Shown here: positions 1 to 9,275 of the stretch, piece by piece
How the letters are laid out: every line of letters starts with the position of its first letter
Position numbering within the stretch: position 1 is the stretch's first letter
DNA from: Saprospirales bacterium
GTDB lineage: Bacteria; Bacteroidota; Bacteroidia; Chitinophagales; Saprospiraceae
Direction: 5' to 3'
NCBI GenBank assembly: GCA_007695035.1
Contig: REEO01000034.1
Span: 37,098 to 101,097 of the forward strand
DNA: 64,000 nucleotides
The notes under the pieces: model-generated
Seen by the model: only the letters and a program-made list of their open reading frames with translations
What the model was told of the DNA's origin: nothing
Database searches by the model: none
Made by a program: the position numbers and the translations under genes

Positions 1-1
1 G

Positions 2-1411
2 AACAATTATTCCCAGGCTAAGCAGTACTACCGTCTCAGCATGGAGATACGTGAAAAAGGTGATGACCCTGGAAGTTTGGGAGTTGTTTACAACAATTTG
101 GGAATTGTATTCACCCATATGAACAAATTGGATTCAGCCCTTTATTATCACCACAAAAGTCTGGAGATATTGGAGGCTATTGAGGACTTTTCACGTATTG
201 CTGTCACCCTCATCCACATAGCTCGAATTGTGAAAGAACAAGGTGATCTTGACACTTCCATGGATTTACTGAGGGAGAGTTACGAATTGTTGGAATCCGA
301 TCCAAAAAGGAGAATATCCACCAAAGAAGTGGTTCAGTCCGAAATAGGACTTTTATTTTCCCTGTCAGGCCAATATGAGAAAGTGCTGGAATGGTGCAGT
401 GACTTGTGCTGGGATGTAGAATATACCAGCTCCAAAATAAGTGCCCAAAATTGCTGCAATGCTCTGCATTTGGCCTTTGTTGGATTGGGGGATCATGAAA
501 AAGCCCTGGCTGCACATATGAATTATGTGAGAATCGGAGAAGATATGCTGTCCAATCAGGCTATTCAGGAAGTAACCAGATTGGAACTGAACTACGCATT
601 CGATCAAATTCACAAGGCCGACAGCCTGAGGTTTGAAAGTGAAAGTCAACTTCAACAGGAGAGAATTAACCGACAGAGGATGGGCCTGATGGCTGCCATT
701 GGAATCTTGATTTTGGTAAGTATGCTCGCTGTAATCGTGGTGAAGGGAAAAAGGAGAAGTGAAGAATTGTTGCTTAATATACTTCCCGCCACTGTGGCAA
801 GTGAACTGAAAAAGACCGGAAAATCAGTGCCCCGAAAATACGATCTTGTAACTGTTATTTTTGCTGACATAAAGGAGTTTACGAATATTTCCGAAAAACT
901 GAGCCCGGAGGAATTGATTCAGGAGATCAACACCATTTTCACCTCCTTTGATAGAATTGTGGATAAGCACGGTATTGAGAAGATCAAAACCATTGGCGAC
1001 TGCTACATGGCTGTATGCGGGTTGCCAGATGAGAATAAAGACCACGCCTTAAAAAGTGTGCAGGCTGCCATTGAAATGCAAGAATTTATGAGGGAGAACA
1101 ACCGCAGAAAAAAGGACACATCCGGGAATCCCATTTTTGAGATAAGGATTGGATTGCATTCTGGTCCGGTGGTTGCAGGCATCGTGGGAACCAAAAAGTT
1201 TCAATACGACATTTGGGGGGATACGGTCAATACCGCCAACCGACTCGAAACTGCTTGCAAACCTGGCAAAATCAATATCTCTGAATCAACTTACAAGCTG
1301 GTTGAGGGTAAGTTCAATTGTGAATGCCGGGGAAACATAGATTCAAAGGGAAAAGGTAAGATTTCCATGTTCTATGTAGAACATTCTGACTCAGCAGGTG
1401 ATGATACCTAA
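2..1411 (+). CDS. TPR-containing membrane adenylate cyclase (class III), 5' partial
   Basis: The reading frame is open to the left edge of the window, so the true start lies upstream and the methionine at 41 is probably internal. The visible part begins with tetratricopeptide-like helices (paired NNLG/YHHKSLE and IARIV/RESYELL motifs). It continues with a coiled linker, one transmembrane helix (around residues 215-237 counted from base 41) and a C-terminal class III cyclase domain. Both metal-binding aspartates are visible (FADIKEF and TIGDCYMA). So are the adenine-selecting Lys (KTIGD) and Asp (YDIWGD) and the transition-state Asn/Arg pair in NTANR. This supports ATP to cAMP activity rather than guanylate cyclase. 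The architecture (TPR sensor, one membrane span, cytosolic cyclase) is common in Bacteroidota. The ligand sensed by the TPR part cannot be told. Confidence 0.9.
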   Translation, partial: NNYSQAKQYYRLSMEIREKGDDPGSLGVVYNNLGIVFTHMNKLDSALYYHHKSLEILEAIEDFSRIAVTLIHIARIVKEQGDLDTSMDLLRESYELLESDPKRRISTKEVVQSEIGLLFSLSGQYEKVLEWCSDLCWDVEYTSSKISAQNCCNALHLAFVGLGDHEKALAAHMNYVRIGEDMLSNQAIQEVTRLELNYAFDQIHKADSLRFESESQLQQERINRQRMGLMAAIGILILVSMLAVIVVKGKRRSEELLLNILPATVASELKKTGKSVPRKYDLVTVIFADIKEFTNISEKLSPEELIQEINTIFTSFDRIVDKHGIEKIKTIGDCYMAVCGLPDENKDHALKSVQAAIEMQEFMRENNRRKKDTSGNPIFEIRIGLHSGPVVAGIVGTKKFQYDIWGDTVNTANRLETACKPGKINISESTYKLVEGKFNCECRGNIDSKGKGKISMFYVEHSDSAGDDT

Positions 1412-1482
1412 TGGTCGTTAAGTGGTTGGTATTATGACCGATTCGATCTTCAACCTATCTGGCACCAGGTTTTCCGTAGATT

Positions 1483-2157
1483 TTAGCGCTCTTCCCCTTC
1501 ATTTTCATCGCTACCCTCTTGTTGATTTGTATCCCCATGAGGATCGTATAAATACACCCACCGATCAGCACAAAGAGGTGGACATGGTTGAGTCTCCAAT
1601 TCATGCGTTCGTCTTCTTTCGCTTGAATAGGCGTAAGCGTAAAGCGCTACAGTGGGATAAATTGAATCCGCAGTCACGCGGTATTCGTCCGGGTGAAGGA
1701 CCATCTCATCAAATCCACGCGGCATATCCCTTTTTGAAATTTCAGATATCATATTTGAAATGCTCCTGTCGTGATTGACATAACCGGCAAACTGTATTGC
1801 CTGTTCGTGGCTTATTGATTGATGTGTCCCCCGTTCATCCAGATATATATAACCCATGTCGTTTGGTTCGTTGAGTTCTACTCCGTCGCTGTTGACAGCA
1901 ACTAGAATCACTCCGCTTCTTTGTCCTCTTTCATCAATCATCGCATTGTAGAATCGGAGACTTTCGGCTATGTCCTGGTTCAGAAGACCCCAGATTACTT
2001 GAGAATCCACAGTTAATGAGTCAAATCCGATGTTAAATTCCTGAACTACGGTTTTATCATTTGGCTCCTCAACTTCGTTGGGTTGGTTATCCATCCAGAT
2101 GAACCATACTCCAATGATAATTGCTATAACAATAAGCGCGGCAAGTAATTTTTTCAT
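1483..2157 (-). CDS. Hypothetical protein with N-terminal membrane anchor
   Basis: This 224-residue protein is not recognised. Residues 1-21 form a hydrophobic helix after MKK that could be an uncleaved signal anchor, which would place the rest outside the inner membrane. The body is acidic and carries a CPPLC motif near residue 192-196. That pair of cysteines could form a disulfide if the domain is periplasmic. The C-terminus is rich in Glu, Asp, Gly and Asn and looks disordered. The gene is convergent with the adenylate cyclase and separated from it by about 70 bases. A TAACTTTG box, a perfect match to the Bacteroidota -7 consensus, lies about 35 bases upstream at 2191-2198, but no clear -33 TTG is present at the usual distance. 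No function is assigned. Confidence 0.7.
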   Translation of the reverse strand: MKKLLAALIVIAIIIGVWFIWMDNQPNEVEEPNDKTVVQEFNIGFDSLTVDSQVIWGLLNQDIAESLRFYNAMIDERGQRSGVILVAVNSDGVELNEPNDMGYIYLDERGTHQSISHEQAIQFAGYVNHDRSISNMISEISKRDMPRGFDEMVLHPDEYRVTADSIYPTVALYAYAYSSERRRTHELETQPCPPLCADRWVYLYDPHGDTNQQEGSDENEGEER

Positions 2158-2490
2158 GGCAAGTAGTTAAATTTTTGGAATATTTTGGGTCAAAGTTAAG
2201 TATATTTTTTAATTCTCATAGGTATAAGTGTTTTCATCCTTGCCAAAAATCCCGATTTTCTCCTTTTCTTTATGGTGATGAGCGGGCTTAACCAAAAGTA
2301 GTGCACAATTATGGAGGAACAATTAACAGACAGAGAATTGAATGGAGACGTTTTAAAATTCAGACCGATAAACGTATTGAAAATAATCGGTCGCGGAAAG
2401 CGGGATTCATTTGAAACTCTCCGGTTATATTGCCCCCTAAATCCTTCAAATTTTAAGGGGTATTTTTCTGTAAATCCGACCTGAGTAATT
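2158..2490. other. Intergenic region, no gene seen
   Basis: About 330 bases with no convincing reading frame. It holds the candidate -7 box for the leftward gene (2191-2198, minus strand) and a GC-rich hairpin at 2434-2460 described separately. Nothing else was recognised. Confidence 0.6.
2434..2467 (+). terminator. GC-capped hairpin followed by T-rich tract
   Basis: CCCCTAAA at 2434-2441 pairs with TTTAAGGGG at 2452-2460 with one bulged base, and TATTTTT follows. Read on the plus strand this resembles an intrinsic terminator, but the nearest upstream plus-strand gene ends 1 kb away. It may therefore instead be a dispersed palindrome. Similar CCCCC/GGGGG hairpins occur in two other intergenic gaps of this window. 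Confidence 0.4.
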
Positions 2491-3564
2491 TCACGGAATA
2501 CCTATGGCCTCCACCAATTCCTCAATATCCTCCTCTCTATGAAGAGAATTCAACACTACTCTGGTGATTTTCGGATCATTGGGTCCCGGGTAGTTGAAGG
2601 CGGAAATTACAATTTGCTTTTGGAGCAGATCGCGGTCCTTGTCGGGGTCTTTGCAGTGGAAAACCGGAAAGTGGTCGAGGTGGTGGAAGTGGTCATCAGT
2701 TTTTATCAATCTGTGCAGCAATGAAATATTACTTCTCAGTTTTTGAAGTTGTTTTTTATACAGAGAACGACCTTTCGTCCATGCATACAAGAAGGCCGGA
2801 TTGGGGGGAGAACTACCACCGAATATCCTCGTTGCCCTCAGTTTTTCTATGGTGTTGCTATCTCCCAGTACATAACCTGCAGGGATGCCCATACCCTTCC
2901 CAAGGGAACCCATAAACAGCGTTTTTCCGGCTAATGAACCAGACCAGGAAGCAAATGAACCCGCACCCGACGGCCCCATGACCCCAATTCCATGACTGTC
3001 GTCAGCCACTACGGTAATCCGCTCGGGCTCTGCGGCCTTTTTCAGCCAGCCCATGTCTATTTTTTTGCAAAAAAGCGGATCTATGGTGTTGGATAGTACG
3101 ATAGCTTTGCCTCTGTATTCCCTTAGTTGTTCGAGGGTTTGCTCCTCCCAGAGGCTGCGCGGCATGTCAGCTGGCGGGTGGAAATTTTTCCACAGCGCAG
3201 AATGCGTACCTGGGGCAACGAATATCCGGCTTTCCGCAGGCACTTCCTGAGTAAGCACATAACCAGCAAATGAACCAGAGGATAGCAACAGTGCGCTTTC
3301 TGCACCACATAATAGGGCGAGTTTTTCCTCCGCCCTTTCGAAAATATCGATTTTTACATTGCTCAAACGGCTGCCGCCAAAATGGGTGCCGATACGGTCT
3401 ATTCCCTCTTTTATCAACTCCTTGAAGGCGGGCAATTGACTTATGCCCAAATAGGAAGTGCCACTGAAATACAGCATTTCCCTTCCATCGTGGTGAATGG
3501 TTCTGCCGGGAAGTCGTTCCGTGACAAGGGGTGTTTCAATTCCAGTCTTTTTTCTCGCTCCCAT
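2491..3564 (-). CDS. PLP-dependent alpha-oxoamine synthase-like aminotransferase (class I/II fold)
   Basis: Fold-type I PLP enzyme of the family that includes 8-amino-7-oxononanoate synthase (BioF) and 2-amino-3-ketobutyrate ligase. Visible hallmarks are His121 (GTHSALW, expected to stack on the cofactor), the Asp/His motif VADDSHGIG (Asp188/189, His191), and the Schiff-base lysine Lys223 in GSLGKGMGIPAG. At 357 residues it is slightly short for BioF (about 385) and lacks the usual N-terminal helix. The lysine motif differs from the TLSKA/TFSKA of true BioF and KBL, so biotin synthesis is not a safe call. It is the last gene of a minus-strand cluster behind a dipeptide epimerase (83-base gap) and an LD-carboxypeptidase, which suggests a role in amino-acid or muropeptide metabolism. 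Substrate unknown. Confidence 0.8.
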   Translation of the reverse strand: MGARKKTGIETPLVTERLPGRTIHHDGREMLYFSGTSYLGISQLPAFKELIKEGIDRIGTHFGGSRLSNVKIDIFERAEEKLALLCGAESALLLSSGSFAGYVLTQEVPAESRIFVAPGTHSALWKNFHPPADMPRSLWEEQTLEQLREYRGKAIVLSNTIDPLFCKKIDMGWLKKAAEPERITVVADDSHGIGVMGPSGAGSFASWSGSLAGKTLFMGSLGKGMGIPAGYVLGDSNTIEKLRATRIFGGSSPPNPAFLYAWTKGRSLYKKQLQKLRSNISLLHRLIKTDDHFHHLDHFPVFHCKDPDKDRDLLQKQIVISAFNYPGPNDPKITRVVLNSLHREEDIEELVEAIGIP

Positions 3565-3646
3565 TCAGCTGCTGTAATTTGCAGTCATACCCATCACCTC
3601 CTGCAAAATCCCGGCCAAAAATTGGATGGGTTGGTTGGGATGGTCC

Positions 3647-4657
3647 TTACTTCAAAAAGCAACCCAGGCCAGGTGTATCGGGAAATTCAATATTCCCCCG
3701 GTCAACGACCACACCGCCTGCCGGATCATTGGAGAGTAGGGCGGCACCGTCCAGGTCCACGTAATCGAATAAAGGGCTGAGGTGCGCCATGGCGGAAATG
3801 CCCACGGAAGATTCGGTCATACAGCCTCCCATAACCTTTAAGCCGAGAGACTTGGCGCGCCTTATCATTTCCAGGGCGGGTGTAATACCTCCGCACTTCA
3901 TCAATTTGATGTTGATTCCGTCAAACCACTGCATGCACTTTGCCACATCGCCTGGTCTGCTGCAGCTTTCGTCTGCGATAACGGGTACGCTGCTGGAATG
4001 GCGGGATTTGTCCAGGTTGTTCTCCATACCGACCGGCAGGGGCTGCTCAATCAGGTCCACATTCAGGTCCTTGAGGGTGGAGTAATCTTCATATAGGTAG
4101 TGGGGATCCCAGGAGCCATTGGCGTCGATGCGGAATACAGCATCGTTGGTTTCGCGTAGCTTTTTGACCAGTTCGAGGTCATTTCTGGAAGAGAGCTTGA
4201 TTTTATAGATGGACCAGGGAGCGGCATCCATTTTTCGCTTCATCTCTTCAAAAGTTCCATAACCTATGGTGTAACTGGAAATGGGGGTACTGCCGTCCTT
4301 CATCTTGAGAATTCCCCGCACACTTCTCCCCTTCTTTTTTCCAAACCAATCCCATGCTGCACAATCAATGGCGGAGAGCAAAAAGGAATGGCCGCGTAGT
4401 TTGGGTTCTGCAATCTTCCACAGGTCCTCAGGCCAGGCCCAATCAGCGGTGGATAGTGTATCAGCAACTTCATTAAATTTTTTCTTGAGACCTTCCAGAC
4501 TCACTCCCAGATAGGGAATAACGGTGGCTTCACCATAACCCTTTATACCGTCTCTTTCGAGTTCCACGATCATGGTGTCTCGATATTCATAACTTCCATG
4601 AGAGATGGTAAAGGTGTCTTTTAATTCAAGGCGATATGTAGCAAAAGATAATTTCAT
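3647..4657 (-). CDS. Dipeptide epimerase (L-Ala-D/L-Glu epimerase type), enolase superfamily
   Basis: Member of the muconate-lactonizing subgroup of the enolase superfamily. The N-terminal capping domain (about 1-115) is followed by the barrel. The catalytic KxK pair is Lys152/Lys154 (YKIK). The three Mg ligands are Asp178 (RIDANGSW), Glu204 (IEQPLP) and Asp229 (IADES), and the opposing lysine lies in KLMKCGG (Lys251 or Lys254). The DLDGAALL motif near 301-308 is typical of dipeptide epimerases. The family converts L-Ala-D-Glu from recycled murein peptide into L-Ala-L-Glu, which ordinary dipeptidases can cleave. Its position directly after an LD-carboxypeptidase (68-base gap) fits murein-peptide recycling. 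The protein has no signal peptide and should be cytosolic. Other dipeptide specificities occur in this family and cannot be excluded. Confidence 0.88.
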   Translation of the reverse strand: MKLSFATYRLELKDTFTISHGSYEYRDTMIVELERDGIKGYGEATVIPYLGVSLEGLKKKFNEVADTLSTADWAWPEDLWKIAEPKLRGHSFLLSAIDCAAWDWFGKKKGRSVRGILKMKDGSTPISSYTIGYGTFEEMKRKMDAAPWSIYKIKLSSRNDLELVKKLRETNDAVFRIDANGSWDPHYLYEDYSTLKDLNVDLIEQPLPVGMENNLDKSRHSSSVPVIADESCSRPGDVAKCMQWFDGINIKLMKCGGITPALEMIRRAKSLGLKVMGGCMTESSVGISAMAHLSPLFDYVDLDGAALLSNDPAGGVVVDRGNIEFPDTPGLGCFLK

Positions 4658-4725
4658 GGATTTTACTGGTTTAAACGCATTTAAGCCCGGGAAACGGATG
4701 TTTATCCGGGCATTTAAGATTCTAT

Positions 4726-5784
4726 CTAAGTTTTTACAGGAGATTCGAGTAAATAAAGTGATTTGCGGTCTGCGTCCAATTCCGCCTCAATACCCATAGG
4801 CAGGGTGAACTGGTTTTTTATATGACCAAAGGAAAGTCCGTAAACTGCAGGGATCTCCAACTGCTCGATGCGGTCTCTCAGGGTTTCTTCCAGACTCAAG
4901 GACCGGCTGCCCTTTTCTTTGTCGCAGGCATTACAAATTCCAAATGCAATACCGGCGGCACTTCTCAGGTTGGTAGCCTGAAGCAACTGGGTGAGCATGC
5001 GGTCGATTTTGTAAGGTTTTTCACCCACATCCTCAATAAATACGATTCGGTCCTTGAATGAACCCAGGTATGGAGTCCCGCAAAGTGAGGCCAAAAGCGA
5101 TAAATTACCCCCGGTCAGTTTCCCGCTAGCGTGTCCACCACTGATGGTAAACGAACGGAATTCGGTTCGCCCCCTGCGGTTTTCTCCCTGGTCTTCCGCA
5201 GATTCCAATTTCATCGGAAAATCGGACTGTCCGCTAATCAGTGGCAAAAAATGGTTTTTATTGAATTTGGTGAATTCGCTGGCAGCTACAGGACTGTGAA
5301 ACCCAACCAAACCGGATTTCAGACTGAATGCATTAAGCAGGGAGGTGATGTCACTGAATCCCGCAAACACCTTTGGGTTTTCGCGCAATAAGCGATAGTC
5401 AATTTTTTCCAACAGTCGGGTGGTTCCATATCCTCCGCGAAGACACCAAATACCATGGACTTTGGGATTCCTGAACATATCGTGCAGGTCGTAAAGTCGC
5501 TCCCTGTCAGTGCCTGCCAGATAGCCTTTTTGGCGGTGCAAATGCCTGCCCTCCAACAACCTGAATCCGCACTTACTGATATTTTGAACCGCCCTTTCGT
5601 AACGCTCCGCATCAAAGGAACTGGCAGGCGCGATCAATCCAACTGTATCACCGGGATTTAGCGGGTAGGGTTTGATTTTTTTCAGTGGGGAGGAGGTTTT
5701 ACCTGGTGTGTGAATTCCCACACCGCCCATCAACAACCCTCCGGTACCCATTGCCACCATTTTTCCAAAATGTCTCCGGTCCAT
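4726..5784 (-). CDS. ldcA: LD-carboxypeptidase (peptidase S66), probable Tat signal
   Basis: Serine carboxypeptidase of family S66, which removes the terminal D-Ala from murein tetrapeptide. The catalytic triad is legible: nucleophile Ser144 in AGFSDIT, Glu251 in FIEDVGEKP and His321 in FGHIKNQFTLP. The spacing matches that of characterised LdcA enzymes shifted by about 30-36 residues. The extra N-terminus holds RRHFGK followed by a glycine-rich hydrophobic stretch, a good twin-arginine (Tat) signal. Most LdcA proteins are cytosolic, so this one may act in the periplasm or as an anchored form. It is transcribed with the epimerase and PLP enzyme downstream. The tricorn-like protease gene lies 50 bases upstream on the same strand, so all four could share a transcript. 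Confidence 0.9.
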   Translation of the reverse strand: MDRRHFGKMVAMGTGGLLMGGVGIHTPGKTSSPLKKIKPYPLNPGDTVGLIAPASSFDAERYERAVQNISKCGFRLLEGRHLHRQKGYLAGTDRERLYDLHDMFRNPKVHGIWCLRGGYGTTRLLEKIDYRLLRENPKVFAGFSDITSLLNAFSLKSGLVGFHSPVAASEFTKFNKNHFLPLISGQSDFPMKLESAEDQGENRRGRTEFRSFTISGGHASGKLTGGNLSLLASLCGTPYLGSFKDRIVFIEDVGEKPYKIDRMLTQLLQATNLRSAAGIAFGICNACDKEKGSRSLSLEETLRDRIEQLEIPAVYGLSFGHIKNQFTLPMGIEAELDADRKSLYLLESPVKT

Positions 5785-5834
5785 ACAGAATGTAATTTAT
5801 TCTCATAATTCAGCTTCTGCAATCATCACAATAA

Positions 5835-8800
5835 TCAGTCCCCATCTCCTGCTTTTTCAAGAAGCAATTCAACGGCCCTCATCAATTGTGGATCCTCACC
5901 ATTGGCTTTGGCATCCACCGGATTCTCCACATGGTGGTCGGGTACAGCGGGTCCGTTCTCCATGTTTTCATTGGTCTCGAGTACGAACCACCCGCGGAAG
6001 GGCATCCTCACCAGTGAGCCGTCAATCAATCTGTGTCCACCGGTGCTTATTACTGCTCCAAAAGTGGGCTGTCCCACGAGTTCGCCGTGGCCCAAATGCT
6101 GATAGGCGTGTGCGAATATCTCTGCATTGGAGTAACTGCTCTCGTTGATCAGCGTAATTGACGGCATCATCAAAACCGGGTAGGGAAGCCTTTCTGTATA
6201 GGGGTAATTGTCCCTGAATTGCTCCTTGTCACGCTCCAGGTCATCCGTGGCACTCCTTGGAATGGTGTAGGAGTGCTGGCGGGCATTTAAAATGGTCATC
6301 AGCAGATCGGTGGTAAATCCTCCGCCGTTGTACCTTACGTCTATCACAATGCCATCTTTCCCATGTCCACTGGCCATGAGTTCTCTTTCAAAGCGCTCAA
6401 AACTCGGCATATTCATGCCCTGAATGTGAATGTATCCCAATCTGCCATTGGAGGCAATTTCGGTCATCTCCCTTCGCTGATCGACCCACTCTTCGTAAAG
6501 TTGGCGATTGATGGCCGGGGTGGGTCTGATAATCACCTGCCTCTTTTCTCCATCGGTGCCCTCCACTTGCAGGGCCACTCTTTCATTGGCTGTTTCATCC
6601 AGATGCTTGAAAAAGTTTTCATCTGCGTGGACCCGGTGACCGTTTATTCTCCTGATTATCTCACCTTCTTCCAACCGGCTATTGCTCCTGGAGGCGGGCG
6701 TTCTGGGAATCACTTTTTCGACCCGCATACCGTCTTCGACCGGCACCAATTCCACACCGAGCCTACCGGTGCGATCTGCCTGGGTCTCTTCGGGATTGCC
6801 GCCAAACATCCCCAGGTGACTGGCGTCCAATTGCCCCAGCATGTGGTTGAACATATCTCTGAAATCCTGTCTGGTACTTGCAGCCAAAGCTTTGGGTTTA
6901 AATCGCTCCTGCAAGGCTTCCCAGTCCCTTCCGTGAAATTGGGGGTCGTAAAAACCCATTCCAAATATGCGGACGGCCTCCTCGAACATTTGGTCCATTT
7001 CTTCCACATGACGTATGGTCATGCGCGCTGAATAGGGAATATTGTCAGGTCTGCCACCGGAGGCTGAGATTTTCATCAACCGGCCGCGCTCCAAATAGTA
7101 AATGTGGCTTCCATCATCCGAAAGGCTCAGTGCACCTCCCCGGAAATTATCGGCCAGGGTTTCTCTGTCTGATCCATCCCACTTAATGGAGTAAAGGGTG
7201 TTGCCATTAATGCCCGTACCTGTGAAGTAAAAAGTTTCACCGTCGGGCGATACCATCACATTCCACTCGTTTCCGGCATCGCGGGTGACCTGGACCAGCC
7301 TGTCATGAATGCGGTCAAAATCGATAATGACCTCGAGTTCCTCCTCTTCCTCCTCGTCTTCATCGTCGTCATTGCCATTGTCGGAAGGTGGAGGTGGTGG
7401 GGTTTCGTCTCCAAAAATATCCAACTCGGTCCACTCCGCACGGGTCCTTTCCCAGTCTTCCTCCTGCAACCAGACAAACCAAATGTCAAAGTCCTGATTG
7501 TTTCTGTCCGACACAAATGCGAGTTTGCTTCCGTCTGGACTCCAGTAAGGGCTGAGATCGCGCCTCGGGTGCATACTTATATTTACTGGTTCGGTCGAAT
7601 TGTCAGCGGCGTGTATGTAGATTTCTGTATTAAAGTTCAAATCCGGCAGTGAATATGCCAGCCACTGATCGTCGGGACTCCAGGCGAGGCCCTGAGGAGT
7701 GGCCCAACCGTCCAACAGCTCAACCTCACTGGTAATATTTCCCAATTCATCAATATCTGCAGTAATTAGTGTGCCTCTACCCGATTGAATGGCAATTTGC
7801 TCCCTGGAGTTGGACAATTGAAAACTGAGCACATCTTCTTCCATTTCCGTCAGCTTCACTATTTCCCGATCCAGTGTTCTGAATATATCCCCCCGGTCAG
7901 GATCGGAGGAGCGTGCTGCATAGAGTTCAAACTGGCCGTCGCGATCCGATACGAAAAGGAGGGTGGAATCGCTCAGCCAGGTTGGTTGGTGGTCTCTGGC
8001 CGGATGATCGGTAATGGAAACGGTATGTCGGTGGTCTTTGTCGTTCAGGGTGAGGAATATCTCACCGCGAATGGTCAGGGCAGCGTATTTTTCGTCCGGT
8101 GAGATAGCGTATTGATTCGCATCCGAATTAAAGGTTTTCTTCTCCTCGGGGTAAAACCTGAAATCCCGTGTTACCCGAATATCCAGGGGCTCAACCTCTC
8201 GTGAGCTCACGTCCAGAGTAAACAAGCCAATTCCCCTTTCGAAAATCACGTTTTCTCCATCCCTACTCACGTCAAAATGCCGAATACCTCCCTCCACAAA
8301 ATCGGTAATTTGCTCTGGTTGGCCCACACCTTCACCGGTTTCACTTATTTCCCATCTGTAGAGATTGTAAGTCCCGGTTTCGGAAGACAGGTAGTACAAC
8401 GTGCGTTCTGCCCAACGGGGCTTTACAAACATGGCACCTCCATCGGTCAGCGCCTGGTAGCTTTCGCTTTCGGTATGGTAGATGTAAAGATCTCTGGCCG
8501 CAGGTCCGGTGTAGGGTTCGCGGTTGGTGGGTGCGGTGCCCCGCTCGAAGGCGATCAGGCTTCCGTCCCCGGTTGGAGTGGGGTTAAAACCCAGTGCCCC
8601 CATAGCCCTGTAAGGGTTTTTATTGTCTGGGTCCAGGCGGTATATCTCCCACTCTCTTTCTACCGATGCGAAGCTTCTCCGTGTGTTAAAGAATAGGGTG
8701 CCGTCCTCCTGTATGCCCGGATTGGTATTGCTGGCAGAGTGGAAGGTAAGGCGCTCTATTCCACTGCCATCCACACTTACCTTGAAAAGGTCAGTGCTTC

Positions 8801-9095
8801 CGTGTCGATTTCCCGAAAAAATGATTTCTTCGCCATCACGGCTGAATACAGGATTGTTTTCATAGCTCTCATGTAGGGTGAGACGAAGGGCCTGACCGCC
8901 ATCCGCATCCGCAACCCAGATGTCACCCTGGTAGGAAAATGCAATGCGGTCCGCTTCGGGGCTAATGGCCGGCTGTCTGGCCAGAAACATCTCCTGTGAG
9001 AAGAGTGTTTCTCCGAAGGAGGTAATCGTAAAAAGAATAGCTGTAAAAAGGCTGAGGGGAATTTTGAATGGTTTCATATTACGCTTTATTTTCAA
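5835..9095 (-). CDS. Tricorn-like protease with beta-propeller, PDZ and S41 domains
   Basis: Secreted or periplasmic serine protease related to archaeal tricorn. The N-terminus has a basic region, a hydrophobic segment and a likely cleavage region near residue 34. Two beta-propellers follow, built from WD40/TolB-like repeats (ISPEADRIAFS, FSRDGEEIIFSG, WSPDDQWLAYS, WSPDGSKLAFVSD). A PDZ domain follows (RLGVELVPVEDGMRV to INGHRV), then an S41 core. The likely catalytic His is in LDASHLGMFGG (around residue 755), and the nucleophile is Ser989 in SSYSNAE. An unusual low-complexity insert of five prolines followed by a run of Asp and Glu lies between the propeller halves (around residues 555-585). 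The family degrades peptides to small oligopeptides. The gene is divergent from uvrC and precedes the LD-carboxypeptidase. Confidence 0.92.
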   Translation of the reverse strand: MKIKRNMKPFKIPLSLFTAILFTITSFGETLFSQEMFLARQPAISPEADRIAFSYQGDIWVADADGGQALRLTLHESYENNPVFSRDGEEIIFSGNRHGSTDLFKVSVDGSGIERLTFHSASNTNPGIQEDGTLFFNTRRSFASVEREWEIYRLDPDNKNPYRAMGALGFNPTPTGDGSLIAFERGTAPTNREPYTGPAARDLYIYHTESESYQALTDGGAMFVKPRWAERTLYYLSSETGTYNLYRWEISETGEGVGQPEQITDFVEGGIRHFDVSRDGENVIFERGIGLFTLDVSSREVEPLDIRVTRDFRFYPEEKKTFNSDANQYAISPDEKYAALTIRGEIFLTLNDKDHRHTVSITDHPARDHQPTWLSDSTLLFVSDRDGQFELYAARSSDPDRGDIFRTLDREIVKLTEMEEDVLSFQLSNSREQIAIQSGRGTLITADIDELGNITSEVELLDGWATPQGLAWSPDDQWLAYSLPDLNFNTEIYIHAADNSTEPVNISMHPRRDLSPYWSPDGSKLAFVSDRNNQDFDIWFVWLQEEDWERTRAEWTELDIFGDETPPPPPSDNGNDDDEDEEEEEELEVIIDFDRIHDRLVQVTRDAGNEWNVMVSPDGETFYFTGTGINGNTLYSIKWDGSDRETLADNFRGGALSLSDDGSHIYYLERGRLMKISASGGRPDNIPYSARMTIRHVEEMDQMFEEAVRIFGMGFYDPQFHGRDWEALQERFKPKALAASTRQDFRDMFNHMLGQLDASHLGMFGGNPEETQADRTGRLGVELVPVEDGMRVEKVIPRTPASRSNSRLEEGEIIRRINGHRVHADENFFKHLDETANERVALQVEGTDGEKRQVIIRPTPAINRQLYEEWVDQRREMTEIASNGRLGYIHIQGMNMPSFERFERELMASGHGKDGIVIDVRYNGGGFTTDLLMTILNARQHSYTIPRSATDDLERDKEQFRDNYPYTERLPYPVLMMPSITLINESSYSNAEIFAHAYQHLGHGELVGQPTFGAVISTGGHRLIDGSLVRMPFRGWFVLETNENMENGPAVPDHHVENPVDAKANGEDPQLMRAVELLLEKAGDGD

Positions 9096-9275
9096 AGTCT
9101 ATTTTCTAAAAAAACACAATATCGGAAAAATGGTCGTTAATTTACTTCGGCTATCGTCCTTTTAAGTGTTTGTTAGTCATTTTATGGCAAAAATGTGGAC
9201 TATTGACCGGTTTTTATGAAGATTTGCACATTTTTTTGAAAGGTAATCCTCCTATGAGGATGCCGGATCGGAAGC

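Noticed and set aside
1422..1778. 118-residue plus-strand frame after the cyclase
   Set aside because: Antisense to the membrane-anchored minus-strand protein, which has a clear anchor helix and a candidate -7 box.
6363..7031. 222-residue plus-strand frame inside the tricorn-like protease gene
   Set aside because: It lies wholly antisense to a well-supported gene, has no domain pattern and mirrors its codon structure.
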